Below are positions 41,185 through 50,967 of a stretch of DNA of 64,000 bases, piece by piece; positions within the stretch are counted from its first letter, which is position 1, and each line of letters begins with the position of its first letter. A program made the position numbers and the translations under genes. Source of the stretch: Liolophura sinensis (taxonomy: Eukaryota; Mollusca; Polyplacophora; Chitonida; Chitonidae); NCBI RefSeq assembly GCF_032854445.1, contig NC_088295.1:15861385-15925384 (forward strand), given 5' to 3'. The notes below the pieces were generated by a model. The model did no database searches and was not told where the DNA came from. It saw nothing but the letters and a program-made list of their open reading frames with translations.

Positions 41185-41522
41185 GACGGACACTTCATTA
41201 CTGGATGTATTGTAGGAAGTTTGTTTCCTCATTTTCTGTGATCTTATATAAAATTATTTGGTTGCTGATAGATAGATATGGTGTGATTAAAACATCTTTT
41301 ACTATTCTTATCTCAGTTTTAATTAGAACTTTGGATTACACTTGAATTATTTCCACTAGCTTGCAACTAGAATTGTAGGCTTTAAAACTTAAGTTTCCTT
41401 AGAGGGTTATTTTGTGATATTTTATCTTCTTTTATCTTGTAAACTATTTGCTTCCGTAAAGTTTTTAATGTCAAACTTGATAGACATAAATATAAGTTAA
41501 TATTGTTTATTCTGCATTTCAG

Positions 41523-42527
41523 GTTTGGTTTCAAAACAGACGTGCCAAATGGAGAAAAAAGGAGAACACGAAGAAAGGGCCGGGCAGACCTGCGCACAAT
41601 GCTCATCCGCAGTCATGCAGCGGCGATCCGATCGATCCTGTGGAACTGCAAAGACGGGAACAGGAACGCTTGGAGAAAAAGAGGAGGAAACAGGAGGAAC
41701 GCCTGAGGAAAATGGACGAAAGGAAGAAAAATTCTATGCAACCATTGAACTGTTATCCCTCAGAAAGAACGTTGGACTGTGACCCTGTCGCGGACACCAC
41801 GGACGGCGATGAAATGTTACAGGACAAACACAACAGATCGGTGTGTTCTTCTAGCTCGTCAGGGGACAGCAGTGGTGACAGCTGTGGAGAATCCCCGGGT
41901 AGTGACAAGCCTCTGCCCGGTACGTGTTCATCCGGAAGCAAAAAGTCAGCCAGTTTGTCTCAGTCGACAAACAATTCCGGTAGAAGGACACAAGAGAAAC
42001 CGAAATGCTCTTTTAGCATTGACAGTTTACTAGAAACGCCCAAAGTTCCCCGTGGCCGTCGGCCCAATTCAAAATACCCCAGAGTTCAAGCCTGCAAATC
42101 CATGAGTGCTTTTTCTTACGGAATGTTACCCTTGTACCCAATTACCCAACCTGTGGGTTTCACAGTGGAACAACACCCAGATGAGGATACCACCGATGAC
42201 GCGGAGAAGACATTGCAGCAAATTCATGAGAGGGACACTAAACAATGTGAACCGACTGATCTGTCCTGTAAAAGCCAGGATGTTAATAAAGGCAATGGCT
42301 TGATTAAAAGCGAGAAGTCAGTCTGTGAAGAAACAGCCAGCAGGACATGCGAAACTGATAGAATCTCAGAAACGCAGGAAGAAACGACTGTGACAAACTT
42401 TGAAAATGACTCTCCTGGGTCTCGGGACTGCTCGCCGGAACACTCTCCAGCCCCGCCATCGTTGAAAGAGGAGACGGTAGACATTAATGTGGAGTGCACG
42501 AGTGACAATGAAATGGACTCTAGTTGA
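41523..42527 (+). CDS. UNCX: UNCX exon 3: recognition helix, corepressor motifs, C-terminus
   Basis: Encodes residues 153-486 and the stop TGA (42525-42527). It opens with the recognition helix VWFQNRRAKWRKKE (homeodomain 47-60, with Q50 and N51), then the family-specific NTKKGPGRPAHNAHP tail. Residues 193-221 are very rich in Glu, Lys and Arg and probably form a charged helix. A Ser-rich stretch follows. Residues 316-322 (FSIDSLL) form a second eh1-like motif, and residues 355-365 contain LYPITQPVGF, also present in vertebrate UNCX. Residues 396-402 (PTDLSCK) match the CtBP-binding consensus PxDLSxK. IKSE (413-416) and LKEE (466-469) fit the SUMO motif. The C-terminus is acidic and Ser-rich, ending EMDSS. 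Known family biology supports Groucho-dependent repression; CtBP and SUMO use here is inference. Confidence 0.97.
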   Translation, partial: VWFQNRRAKWRKKENTKKGPGRPAHNAHPQSCSGDPIDPVELQRREQERLEKKRRKQEERLRKMDERKKNSMQPLNCYPSERTLDCDPVADTTDGDEMLQDKHNRSVCSSSSSGDSSGDSCGESPGSDKPLPGTCSSGSKKSASLSQSTNNSGRRTQEKPKCSFSIDSLLETPKVPRGRRPNSKYPRVQACKSMSAFSYGMLPLYPITQPVGFTVEQHPDEDTTDDAEKTLQQIHERDTKQCEPTDLSCKSQDVNKGNGLIKSEKSVCEETASRTCETDRISETQEETTVTNFENDSPGSRDCSPEHSPAPPSLKEETVDINVECTSDNEMDSS

Positions 42528-43371
42528 TGGTCATCGGCGACAGGTGGCGTAATCACCGCTTAGAATAGACGCCTGTGACGAAACAAAGGTGCTGAACTTG
42601 ATGACTGATGTCGTATAGATCTATATAAAGACAGATGTATAATTGTGATTGCAGGTTGTACGTATGTCTTACAGTTGATGTTAGCTCTATTAAAGTGCAC
42701 GATCTCGCTGTTATGGAAGATATCACAGGTTTATCGTTGGACAGTTCATATTTTACTTTACAATTTTCCACGTTTAGTACAGTTTTATTTATAGATCGGA
42801 TCAGAGCGTCCGTTTTAGAAATCACACCGGATGTAGTATATTAACAGCGTAGTAACACAATTATTAGTAATTTATTTAAGTTAATACTACTTCGACTCGA
42901 TCTCAAAGCTGTACTGTTTAATATTCATGTTTTCTTTAAGTGACAAGATAACAGGTAGGCCTACCACTTAGGCCGATTTTCTACATGATTTCTTCAAAAC
43001 TTAATTTTTGTAAGCCTTAAAAATGCCTCAGAATAATATATTATGTAAATTAATAATTGCAAGAATCAACATATTGAAAACACATACTATCAGTCTAAAA
43101 TTTTTAAAATAACGTACATCAAGCATACGTAATCTTGGTGATCACAGTCTGATGCCGTTTTTATTTATATTGGCAATGAATGATTAGTTGCTTCATTTGA
43201 CTGCATAATATTGTTACTGTTCTGGAATAATTTCATGTGCGGAAATATGGCACTTGTATAACATGGATTCGTTTTGGGTCTATGATTTATAATTAGTTAT
43301 TTTTGAAATTTGTGAAGGTTGCACTTGCACAGTGTAATTACAAGAAATAAAAATATCAGTGCTCAAAACAA
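42528..43371 (+). other. Predicted UNCX 3' UTR
   Basis: Non-coding sequence from the UNCX stop to about 20 nt past the AATAAA at 43346. It is AT-rich and contains several ATTTA pentamers (for example around 42787, 42871 and 43160), the kind of sequence often found in short-lived regulatory mRNAs. An ATTAAA at 42689 could act as a proximal poly(A) signal. The exact cleavage site is not visible. Confidence 0.55.
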
Positions 43372-43420
43372 TATTTCGTTTGTCTGTTTTTGATTTGTCT
43401 GTTTTTGATTTGTCTGCTTA
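43346..43420 (+). terminator. Poly(A) signal AATAAA with GT-rich downstream element
   Basis: A canonical AATAAA (43346-43351) is followed about 30 nt later by three tandem copies of a 15-bp GT-rich unit (TTTGTCTGTTTTTGA, about 43378-43418). This is the expected order of hexamer, cleavage zone and GU-rich element for 3' end formation. It lies 0.8 kb after the UNCX stop, so it is the best candidate for the end of that transcript. Confidence 0.6.
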
Positions 43421-44811
43421 GTGATATTCTCAGCTTGAACGTGCGATTGAAAATGTTGTAAACAATTATACTGGAGTATTATTTCTTAAATCACTCATGG
43501 CAGCGCGCCTTAAATGCTTACATTCTTTCAGTAGGAACGTTACTTTCCTAGTTTAGCGTTGGACGATGTTGTATTATGCAAGCGTGATGTTAAGGAATCT
43601 GTTATGTTTATAATTTGTAGTATGGTTATGGTTTAGTTTTCTTACTAAAAATTATAAACATAATTATATTAACATGGAAAGCATGCTAAAAATTAAAATT
43701 GGTTTCTAATTACATGAAAATCTTAGTAAATATAGTTGGTTGGTTAACATTGCACATGCAAAATACAACAGCTGAACGAGAATTATTATTTGTATGGAAT
43801 TATAAACGATGTGTGACTTCGCGCAAGTAGTTCTCTTGTTATCCACTAATGACATCAAATAAAGCGCTGTGAATGCTGAATTTATGTTAACTGGAATTCT
43901 TAATGGAAAGTTATGCATAGCGTAAATACACATCAATAACAAGACTGATGCTCCCACCCGTCAGATTTCAAATATTTAGTACAATCAGCTGATTATGTCA
44001 AGTTTATTTACTGGTGAAAGGTTTGGACAGGGTGTTAGAATAAACGACTGTCTGTGTTCAGCTCATTCACCATCCACACGCGGACGTTCCAGCTTGTTTG
44101 ACAGTTAGTAATCTAGCGCAGTTGTCTAGCCTTCATGTTTTACCAGGGAGATTTCACGTCAGAATTATGCCCACCCATTACGTCAAACGTGGACGACATA
44201 TTGTTTGAATTATAACGAAACTCCAAAGGAGTTTATCAAGATGGCTACGCGAATTGCAAATAATCAAGTGACAATGAATAGGACTCACAGATGCTATATT
44301 TTTTTTTCAAACAAATTTATGACATTTTGAAGTTTGATTATGACTGGTGTTTTACCTAGCTATGATGTTAAATTACACTGTTAACTTGCAAAGGCTTTTC
44401 AAGAATGTTTTCACTTTGTTTGATGAAAGGATAAAAAAAAATGTGTCGTTACATTTTGGTTTGAATCAACCAGAGAATGGTTTTAATACACAAACCAATA
44501 TATGAATATATCATAACTGGAGATGTCAACATACTAAGATGGACAAGGATGATATTGATGAAAAAATATAGCTTTGTTTGATGAGAGATCATTTCTACTT
44601 ATTTCTTATCTTACCTTATATCTTCCAAGGGTATTAAATGAATTTTATTTGGAGAATGTGCAGAATCATTTCCTCATCCGACCTCTTAGCCAAGAAGCCC
44701 CCACTCCCCCCCCCCAAAAAAAACAATTGAAAAATAAATAAGACGATAAAACAATATGATAGTGTAGGCAGAACAGTTTTAACACCGCGAACATTAACAG
44801 AGATTTATTCG

Positions 44812-45560
44812 TAATTAGATTAACGTCGCTGAACTCTGGAGACGTTTCTCCGCCCCGTCCCAGTGGAGCGCCCCCTATGAGCGCGAGGGTTCGCTCACAC
44901 TTACCCCATTCGTCACCGAGATAACACAGCAGTATTAGCTGAGCACATTGCTGGACAGACAGCCAAATCCCTTAAACGAATCGGGAATTGCTGATTTCCA
45001 ATAAATACTAGCGAAACAGCCAAATGGCCGCCTATTTAATGGAAAGTCAAATTAGGGTAATTAAAGGCGAATTACAAGAGTGTATCCGTGGACCTCTATT
45101 CATGAAGCCGCTAGCCGGCAAACCACTCCATATACCGGGGCCATTACACGCGCTCCACAAAACAGTAATTAGTTTCGAAATCAATGATTCTACAAATCGA
45201 TACAGACTTGCCGCTCGCTCTGTCATCCTTAGTTTGATGTTTAATTAATTGATGGGCCGATGGCCGCGACCAGGCCCCGTGGATCTCTACCTTTGAGAAG
45301 CGAGTCTCTGAGGATACTGGGAGCAGGTCGGCCAGTCTGTCCACGCTGTAATTGCTTGTCATATGAAACAGGATGGGATTATAAGGTGGTTTACACACAT
45401 CAACATACGCGATAGAGTTGGCCAAGGGGATTAAGGCGGCAGTCTGTTGCCCCATGTGGAAACTTATCCGAGGACTTGGAGCATTTCATGGCAAAGATTA
45501 GAACAAAAATTGCCCCTATAGTGTTCCAGCAATGTAATGTCCCCGGTTGGATTTGGGTGG
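44812..45560. promoter_or_regulatory. Candidate cis-regulatory block downstream of UNCX
   Basis: This stretch is clearly less AT-rich than its surroundings, is free of tandem and SINE repeats, and holds no convincing ORF. It begins with a P3-type palindrome TAATTAGATTA (44812-44822), followed by the partial CTCF-like core, and contains several TAATTA/AATTA homeodomain cores. Such blocks near developmental regulators are often conserved enhancers. Without a related genome this is only a composition-based suggestion. Confidence 0.28.
44867..44876 (-). promoter_or_regulatory. Partial CTCF-like core 3' of UNCX
   Basis: The - strand reads AGGGGGCGCT, the right half of the CTCF motif, but the left half (CTCAT) fits poorly. 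It lies 1.5 kb past the predicted end of UNCX and has the same orientation as the stronger match at 35490. Confidence 0.22.
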
Positions 45561-47560
45561 CGCTGAAGAGCGGGGCAGTCCTCAATTGAGACTTGACGCT
45601 TTCAAGTCTTTGGCGTGGCGTGGATTAGGCGGGCTCAAGACCCTCTCAAATGTTTCACGGGGGTATACAACGTTTTCTCGGACCAAACAGGACAGGAAAT
45701 CCCCAGCGATTTGTCTTAAACATTTTCCATAAAAGCCGGCGAAGCGGCAAAATGGTTTGTGGTTATTGAATTGTGTCGAGCCTGGCAACTTGGCTGAATA
45801 CAGTTTTGATAACGTGTGCAATGGAAGATAGAGAGTGAGAGGAAACATGTTTTAATTAAACTACACAGCCCTGATAACTTAAGATTATGTAATGTGACAT
45901 CGGCTGAGTGTGTTAATATTATAGGATTTGATTGTTAGAAGTAGAATTATTATATTCATCTTAACACAGATTAGGTTTTGAATCTTGATTTGATGTGGGT
46001 ATTTGTGTACGCAAAGTTGTTCATTTTATGTTCTACTTCTGATAATTCGAAATGATATAATTATATGACTATTACGAAATACTTCATCGAAATGAAGAAA
46101 ACTTTTACATCAAAGTAATCTAAACCACCATAGTTTATTGCTATAATCTGCCTTACGTTTCATTCTTGGCCACACACATAATATTTATAGGTAAAGCAGG
46201 GCAACACACATGGAACTTTCTTTTACGCTGCCATTACACATCAACTCACATGCAAGTAAAAATTTCTCATCATGCATTTTGGTTGTTACTACCATTACAA
46301 ATTTAAATTTTCACAGAAAAGTACTAGAAATGTATTGTATATAGTTATACGGGAAATAGTTAGTTCTATATATGAGAAATAATATAAAACCGTGCTCATG
46401 ATTTTATATTTCCTACAGTCTCGCAAGCAGGATTTTAAGCACTGACTCGTATGACAGAAGGCTTTTTCCAGTATGTTGTGGAAGTTCCACATCCATCTAC
46501 TCTGCTTATTCTTTCTTCGTTGATTCAGTTTGAAATTTTAGGATATAAGCCAATTCATATTAAAATTACGGCTTGGAATAAAAAGTTAAGAATAATCATT
46601 TAGTCGGAAACCCAATATTACTGACATCGCCTTGGTAACAGTCTTGCGAGTGTAATTTACAGCTTTACTGCGGTGTAATAAAACCAGTGATGTTGATTGG
46701 TGACCCGTTATTTCCCTGTTATTTTTCTGCATTTGTTGCAGATACTGGTGTCATATGGTCAGCAGAAATTATTGGATGAAAGTAGCACTCGGATGCATGT
46801 CTTAAGTATACCATCTATATGTAATATTATTGACTCACACTACAGCAGCAATATATACTGTGTAGTTACTTCCCGATGCATGATTTCTTGGACGATATAT
46901 TCTCTGTTTTATATGAAATCACCTGGTGTACAAATGTACCGGTTTAGATATCATAGGCAATAAACCGGTTAATGTTCAGAGAACGCCCGTGCTGGCGTAT
47001 AGCTGCGGTTATCTTTTCGGATGGTGTAGTTACAAATGTAAACACATGGGTATCATTTCTGACAGCGCTAAGACAGCCTACATTAGACCTGTTATGTGAC
47101 AAATTATTTGTCATTTATGTCAGAACGTATATTTACATAGATATACCCAGTGGCCTTTCTCTCTGCCTTACCCGCGCCTCAGCTCCACTCATTAATTCCG
47201 GTCTCTTGAACAACGTTAACAAGGCTTCATGCTTGGCCCCCAGATACATATCACTTCTGCTTTAACTTAAATTTAATGAACTTCACACCGGTGTAATTAA
47301 ATTCACAGATTCTTAATTCAATTTTACAAAACTTTTAACATAGGTTCAAGTGAATACATTAATAAACGTATTTATATACAGCTAACGGCTTCTACAAAAC
47401 TAAGTAACAAGGATCACACTCAATTGCTTCGCACTTGCAACTCACAGAAAACAAAACACTGAGTGGAAACTCAACTAATAACTGTTAATGAGCTGTCAAT
47501 TCATGTCCAACACATATTGCACTAGTTACGATGAACATTTTCAATACTATATACAAACGT

Positions 47561-47785
47561 AGGTATATAGAGAAAATGTCTTCAGCCAAGTCATTAAAGG
47601 ACTGCCACTAAGCAGTTTAAAGGAACTTCGGTTGTGATACTAACCTGTTGCAAATGAGATGTATATTATGTGACACAATCACACTTGCTTGGATGGGGAT
47701 ATACAATCTGGTAAATGAGAGGTATATTATATGACATAATTACTCTTCCTTGAATGGGGATATAAAATGTGGCAAGTGAGAGGTA
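47561..47785. repeat. Direct repeat, copy 1 (about 220 bp)
   Basis: This segment (beginning AGGTATATAGAGAAAATGTC) reappears nearly unchanged at 49096-49322, about 1535 bp away. The last part of each copy consists of 58-bp-type units. The pair brackets the main array, so a block that includes part of the array was duplicated. Confidence 0.88.
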
Positions 47786-47814
47786 CATTATACCTGACGT
47801 GATCACCTGTGATT

Positions 47815-47818
<4 letters not shown>

Positions 47819-47845
<27 letters not shown>

Positions 47846-48087
47846 GATTGGTGTTTTACGCCGTACTCAAGAATATTTCACTTATACGACGGCGACCAGC
47901 ATTATGGTGGGTGGAAACCAGGCAGAGCCCGGGGGAAACCCACGACCATCCGCAGGTTGCTGGCAGACCTTCTCACGTACGGCCGCCAGCATGAGCTGGA
48001 CTTGAACTCACAGCGACCGCATTGGTGAGAGACTCCTGGGTCATTACGCTGCGCTAGCGCTTTAACCGACTGAGCCACGGAGGCCCC
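47819..48087 (-). mobile_element. SINE A, full length, 13-bp target duplication, poly(A) tail
   Basis: Flanked by perfect CCTGTGATTGGAT repeats (47806-47818 and 48088-48100) that are part of a 58-bp array unit. On the - strand it runs from GGGGGGCCTCCGTGGCTCAG to ACGGCGTAAAACACCAATCA and then an uninterrupted A run of about 26. It is very similar to the copy at 60014, which also ends in pure A. Confidence 0.94.
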
Positions 48088-48122
48088 CCTGTGATTGGAT
48101 GGGGATACATGCATACCATGTG

Positions 48123-48372
48123 AGGGGCCTCCGTGGCTCAGTTGGTTAGCACGCTAACGCAGCGTAATGACCCAGCGTAATGAGTTTCTCACCAATGCGG
48201 TCGCTGTGAGTTCAAGTCCGTACGTGGGAAGGTCTTCCAGCAACCTGCGGATGGTTGTGGGTTTCACCCAGGCTGTGCCCAGTTTCCTCCCACCATAATG
48301 CTGAATAAGTGAGTGAAATATATAAGTGAAATATTCTTGAGTAAAACACCAATCAAATAAATAAATAAATGT
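48123..48372 (+). mobile_element. SINE A, full length but internally shortened, 10-bp target duplication
   Basis: Flanked by ATACCATGTG (48113-48122 and 48373-48382), again array sequence. It lies only 23 bp beyond the right target duplication of the previous SINE and has the opposite orientation. A CAGCGTAATGAC-like segment is partly repeated in the head (around 48157-48185), and the CCAGCTCATGCTGGCTTCCT segment is missing. The tail is AAATAAATAAATAAAT. Confidence 0.9.
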
Positions 48373-49095
48373 ATACCATGTGGCAAGTGATAGGTATGTG
48401 TGACATGATGGCCCTTGGTTGGATGGAGATATAGCATGTGGCAAGTGAGAGGTATGTGTGACATTATCGCCCTTGCTTGGATGGGGATATAGCATGTGGC
48501 AAGTGAAAGGCATGTGTGACATGATCGCTCTTGTTTAAATGGGAATATAGCATGTGGCAAGTGAGAGGTATGTGTGACATGATCGCCCTTACTTGGACAG
48601 GGATGTAGCACGTGGCAAGTGAGAGTTATGTACGACATAATGATCCTTGGTTGGATGGGGATATAGCATGTGGCACGTGAGAGTAATGTGCGACATAACC
48701 ATCCTTGCTTGGATGGGGATATAGCATCTAGCAAGTGAGAGTTATGTATGACATGGTCGTCCTTGCTTAGATCTGGATATAGCATGTGGCAAGCGAGAGG
48801 CATGTGTGACATGATTGCCCTTGCTTGGATGGGGATATAGCATGTGTCAGGTGAGACCTATGTGTGACACGATCGCCCTTGCTTGGGTGGGAATATAGCA
48901 TGTGGCAAGTGAGAGTTATGTGCGACCTGATCATCCTTGCTTGAATAAGTGTGGAAATAACATGTGACAAGTGAGATGTATGTGTGACATGATCGCTCTT
49001 GCTTGGATGGGGATATAGCATGTGACAAGTGAAAGGCATGTGTGACATGATAGTTCTTGTTTAAATGGGGATATATCATGTGGCAAGTGAGAGTT

Positions 49096-49322
49096 AGGTA
49101 TATAGTGAAAATGTCTTCAGCCAAGTCATTAAAGGACTGCCACACTAAGCAGCTTAAAGGAACTTCGGTTGTGATACTAGCCTGTTGCAAATGAGATGTA
49201 TATTATGTGACACAAACACACTTGCTTGGATGGGGATATAAAATCTGGTAAATGAGAGGTATGATATATGACATAATTACTCTTGCTTTTATGGGACTAT
49301 AGCATGTGGCAATGGAGAGGTA
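49096..49322. repeat. Direct repeat, copy 2 (about 225 bp)
   Basis: Second copy of 47561-47785. Here it is entered directly from array sequence (GTGGCAAGTGAGAGTT joined to AGGTATATAG), which marks the duplication junction. It includes CTTCAGCCAAGTCATTAAAG and GGAACTTCGGTTGTGATACT, as in copy 1. Confidence 0.88.
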
Positions 49323-49515
49323 TAATATAGCATGTGGCAAATGAGAGGTATAATATAGCATGTGACAAGTCTGAGGTATAATATAGCATGTGACAAGTCT
49401 GAGATATAATATAGCATGTGACAAGTCTAAGATATAATATAGCATGTGGCATGTCAGAGATATACTATAGCATGTGGGGAGTCAGAGGTGAGAATATGGC
49501 ACTGGGCAAGTGAGT
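49300..49515. repeat. 28-bp minisatellite derived from the 58-bp unit
   Basis: Units of the type TAGCATGTGACAAGTCTGAG followed by GTATAATA, with starts at 49328 and 49356 (28 bp). Each looks like a 58-bp unit that has lost its middle (the GACATGATCGCCCTTGCTTG and GATGGGGA parts) and was then amplified. About seven copies. Confidence 0.8.
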
Positions 49516-50392
49516 ACAATACATGTGACGGAAACCTTCAAACTTGAATTGTAATGTTGTGTGAGGCAAGAGAGAGGAATAATGTACGTGATGGAATTCA
49601 TAGTGCATGCTTATAGATGGGGATGTGACATCAGAAACTGTCTTCCATGGTATGATATAACGGTGAGAGTGCATTGTGTTCCTTCGATCTGTCTCGTATA
49701 GATAGAATTGGCATGTAGTTGTTTCTCTTAAAAATTTGTTACACACTCAGGTTCGTTCACACCATGTTACTTGCGGCTGTCCTTATCTAAAATGACCTAC
49801 ATGAGAATACATTTGTCGGTGGTAATTAAAATGATGAGATAAACACTAAACAGATGCAGAGTGAATCGCCAGCTCACAGACAACACTGTGTTTTATTCAC
49901 ACCCCCTTAAGCCGAAGGCACCTGCATGTATAATGAGATAGTCATCGTATCTTTATACGTAATTTAATTCATCTTCTTTAATCGAATCTACGAAGTCGTA
50001 ATGCGTAACATGTTTATAAATTTATTCCAAATAGCGGAAATCCCTACAGCCATGACTTTCATCTAATGTAAATTCACAGAGGAATTATATCTGTTTCGTA
50101 TTCTAATCTTATGCTTATAAGATTAAACACAGTTTGTTAATTTAATGTTAAAGTGGTTAAACGTATTCTTTGTCTGTTGAATAGATGGGGAAGCAAGTTT
50201 TATGATTGGTGTAAATGTATTTGTACATTTCGGGTTGTCCTGTTACACTCCGTGTGGAAATCACTTAAACCCTATATAGCATGGCTTTTGGCACTTATTT
50301 ATTTCGATTATTTTTTTCCATCTAATACACATACATTGAATTATTATGCAAACATCTTACAGCAGTGTTTGTAACACTGAAGAAAACGTTAT
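49516..50392. other. Gene-free interval
   Basis: No repeat or exon was recognised. The ORF at 50153-50374 (73 residues) has no domain. Confidence 0.4.
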
Positions 50393-50690
50393 GACGAGGA
50401 ATCGGGCCGGGCTGCGAGTTCAAACCCCGACTGTAAATTGACAGAAAATCTGTACATTTTCGTGAGGCCTTGATCGCATTAAGTGAGGTTTGGCCATTTG
50501 AGTACCGTAACGTTCGTTTCAACGTCACTTGTCTCCCAACAAAAAGAAAGTTCATACGTAACTCCCCGTAGGTCCAGGGTCTATGCGGGTATCTCTGGTT
50601 TCCCACACCCATGAAACTGACCGCCATTGTATAAGTGGAAAAGTCTTTAGTATGGCGTTAAACAACAATCAAATAAACACCAAAATCAAA
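50393..50690 (+). mobile_element. SINE C (related tail, different body)
   Basis: The head has a B-box-like GAGTTCAAACCCCG (about 50419). The body differs from SINE A. The 3' end reads CTGACCGCCATTGTATAAGT, then TCTTTAGTATGGCGTTAAAC and AACAATCAAATAAACACC, clearly related to the SINE A tail. No clear target duplication. Confidence 0.6.
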
Positions 50691-50967
50691 GAACATAACT
50701 AATAAACTACTTGTACGCACCATAAAGCGAACCTTATATAGTCATCGATGGTTCAGTCAAATGCTTTAGAATTGTGTTTTGCATGGAGCTCTAAATCCGC
50801 AGATAGAAGGCACGACTTTCTGTGAAGAAGAAACAATGTCGATATTGCAGGCTCCCAAGTGAAATAACACTGATCACGTAAATCCCAAATCTTGAAATGT
50901 CAAATGAAAACGTCATATATGCGTATCTGCATGGTAAGAATGGTGAGTAGTTTAAAAATCTAGGTGG

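Larger units (their letters stand above)
32572..41522 (+). other. UNCX intron 2 (8951 bp)
   Basis: Donor GTACGT at 32572, acceptor TTCTGCATTTCAG ending at 41522, phase 0. The intron is large and has no SINE copy that I can see. It contains a TA microsatellite (36855-36922), a small GAGA stretch (about 36799-36812), an AAAT microsatellite (41118-41184), a CTCF-like core (35490-35501) and a P3-type homeodomain palindrome (32983-32993). GC-richer, non-repetitive blocks occur at about 33930-34980 and 37410-37930. No additional exon was recognised in it. Confidence 0.9.
31033..43371 (+). other. UNCX: UNCX/unc-4 homeobox gene, whole transcription unit (three coding exons)
   Basis: This is the only convincing gene in the window. 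Three coding exons (31161-31437, 32393-32571, 41523-42527) join in frame with GT-AG introns of 955 and 8951 bp and encode 486 residues. The product is a Q50 paired-like homeodomain transcription factor of the unc-4/UNCX family. In other animals this family acts in the nucleus as a repressor controlling motor-neuron and somite/skeletal cell fates. Family assignment rests on the homeodomain, the conserved NTKKGPGRPAHN tail after it, an N-terminal FSVDALI and C-terminal FSIDSLL eh1-like motif, and the LYPITQP block seen in vertebrate UNCX. The transcript ends are inferred: an Inr-like TCAGT at 31031 and an AATAAA at 43346. No neighbouring gene is visible for 31 kb upstream or 20 kb downstream. 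Confidence 0.9.
43421..47560. other. Gene-free interval downstream of UNCX
   Basis: No SINE or minisatellite is present. It contains a C10A8-type homopolymer junction (about 44706-44725) and the GC-richer block 44812-45560. ORFs at 45024-45848 and 46697-47265 are short, several overlap on opposite strands, and none shows a domain. Confidence 0.45.
47660..49300. repeat. 58-bp minisatellite, invaded by two SINEs
   Basis: Units contain GTGGCAAGTGAGAGGTATGT, then GTGACATGATCGCCCTTGCT and TGGATGGGGATATAGCAT. The AGCATGTG starts at 48781, 48839 and 48897 give a 58-bp period. About 16 units remain outside the two SINEs (47819-48087 and 48123-48372). Long - strand ORFs reading SHMPLTCHMLYP-type repeats (up to 182 residues, 48264-48812) come from the array and are not genes. 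Confidence 0.9.

Noticed and set aside
40816-41232. 138-residue - strand ORF with a hydrophobic stretch resembling a membrane segment
   Set aside because: The hydrophobic part is the translated AAAT microsatellite, and the ORF lies in an UNCX intron.
41753-42556. Other-frame ORFs over exon 3 (41779-42033, 42106-42303 on +; 41753-41941, 42224-42556 on -)
   Set aside because: They are shadows of the UNCX frame, which alone matches the family.
48264-48812. 182-residue - strand ORF reading SHMPLTCHMLYP-type repeats
   Set aside because: It lies wholly in the 58-bp array and a SINE; neighbouring frames are equally open.
48390-49515. CRISPR-like array of regularly spaced repeats
   Set aside because: Units are contiguous with no unique spacers, in a eukaryotic genome; it is a minisatellite.
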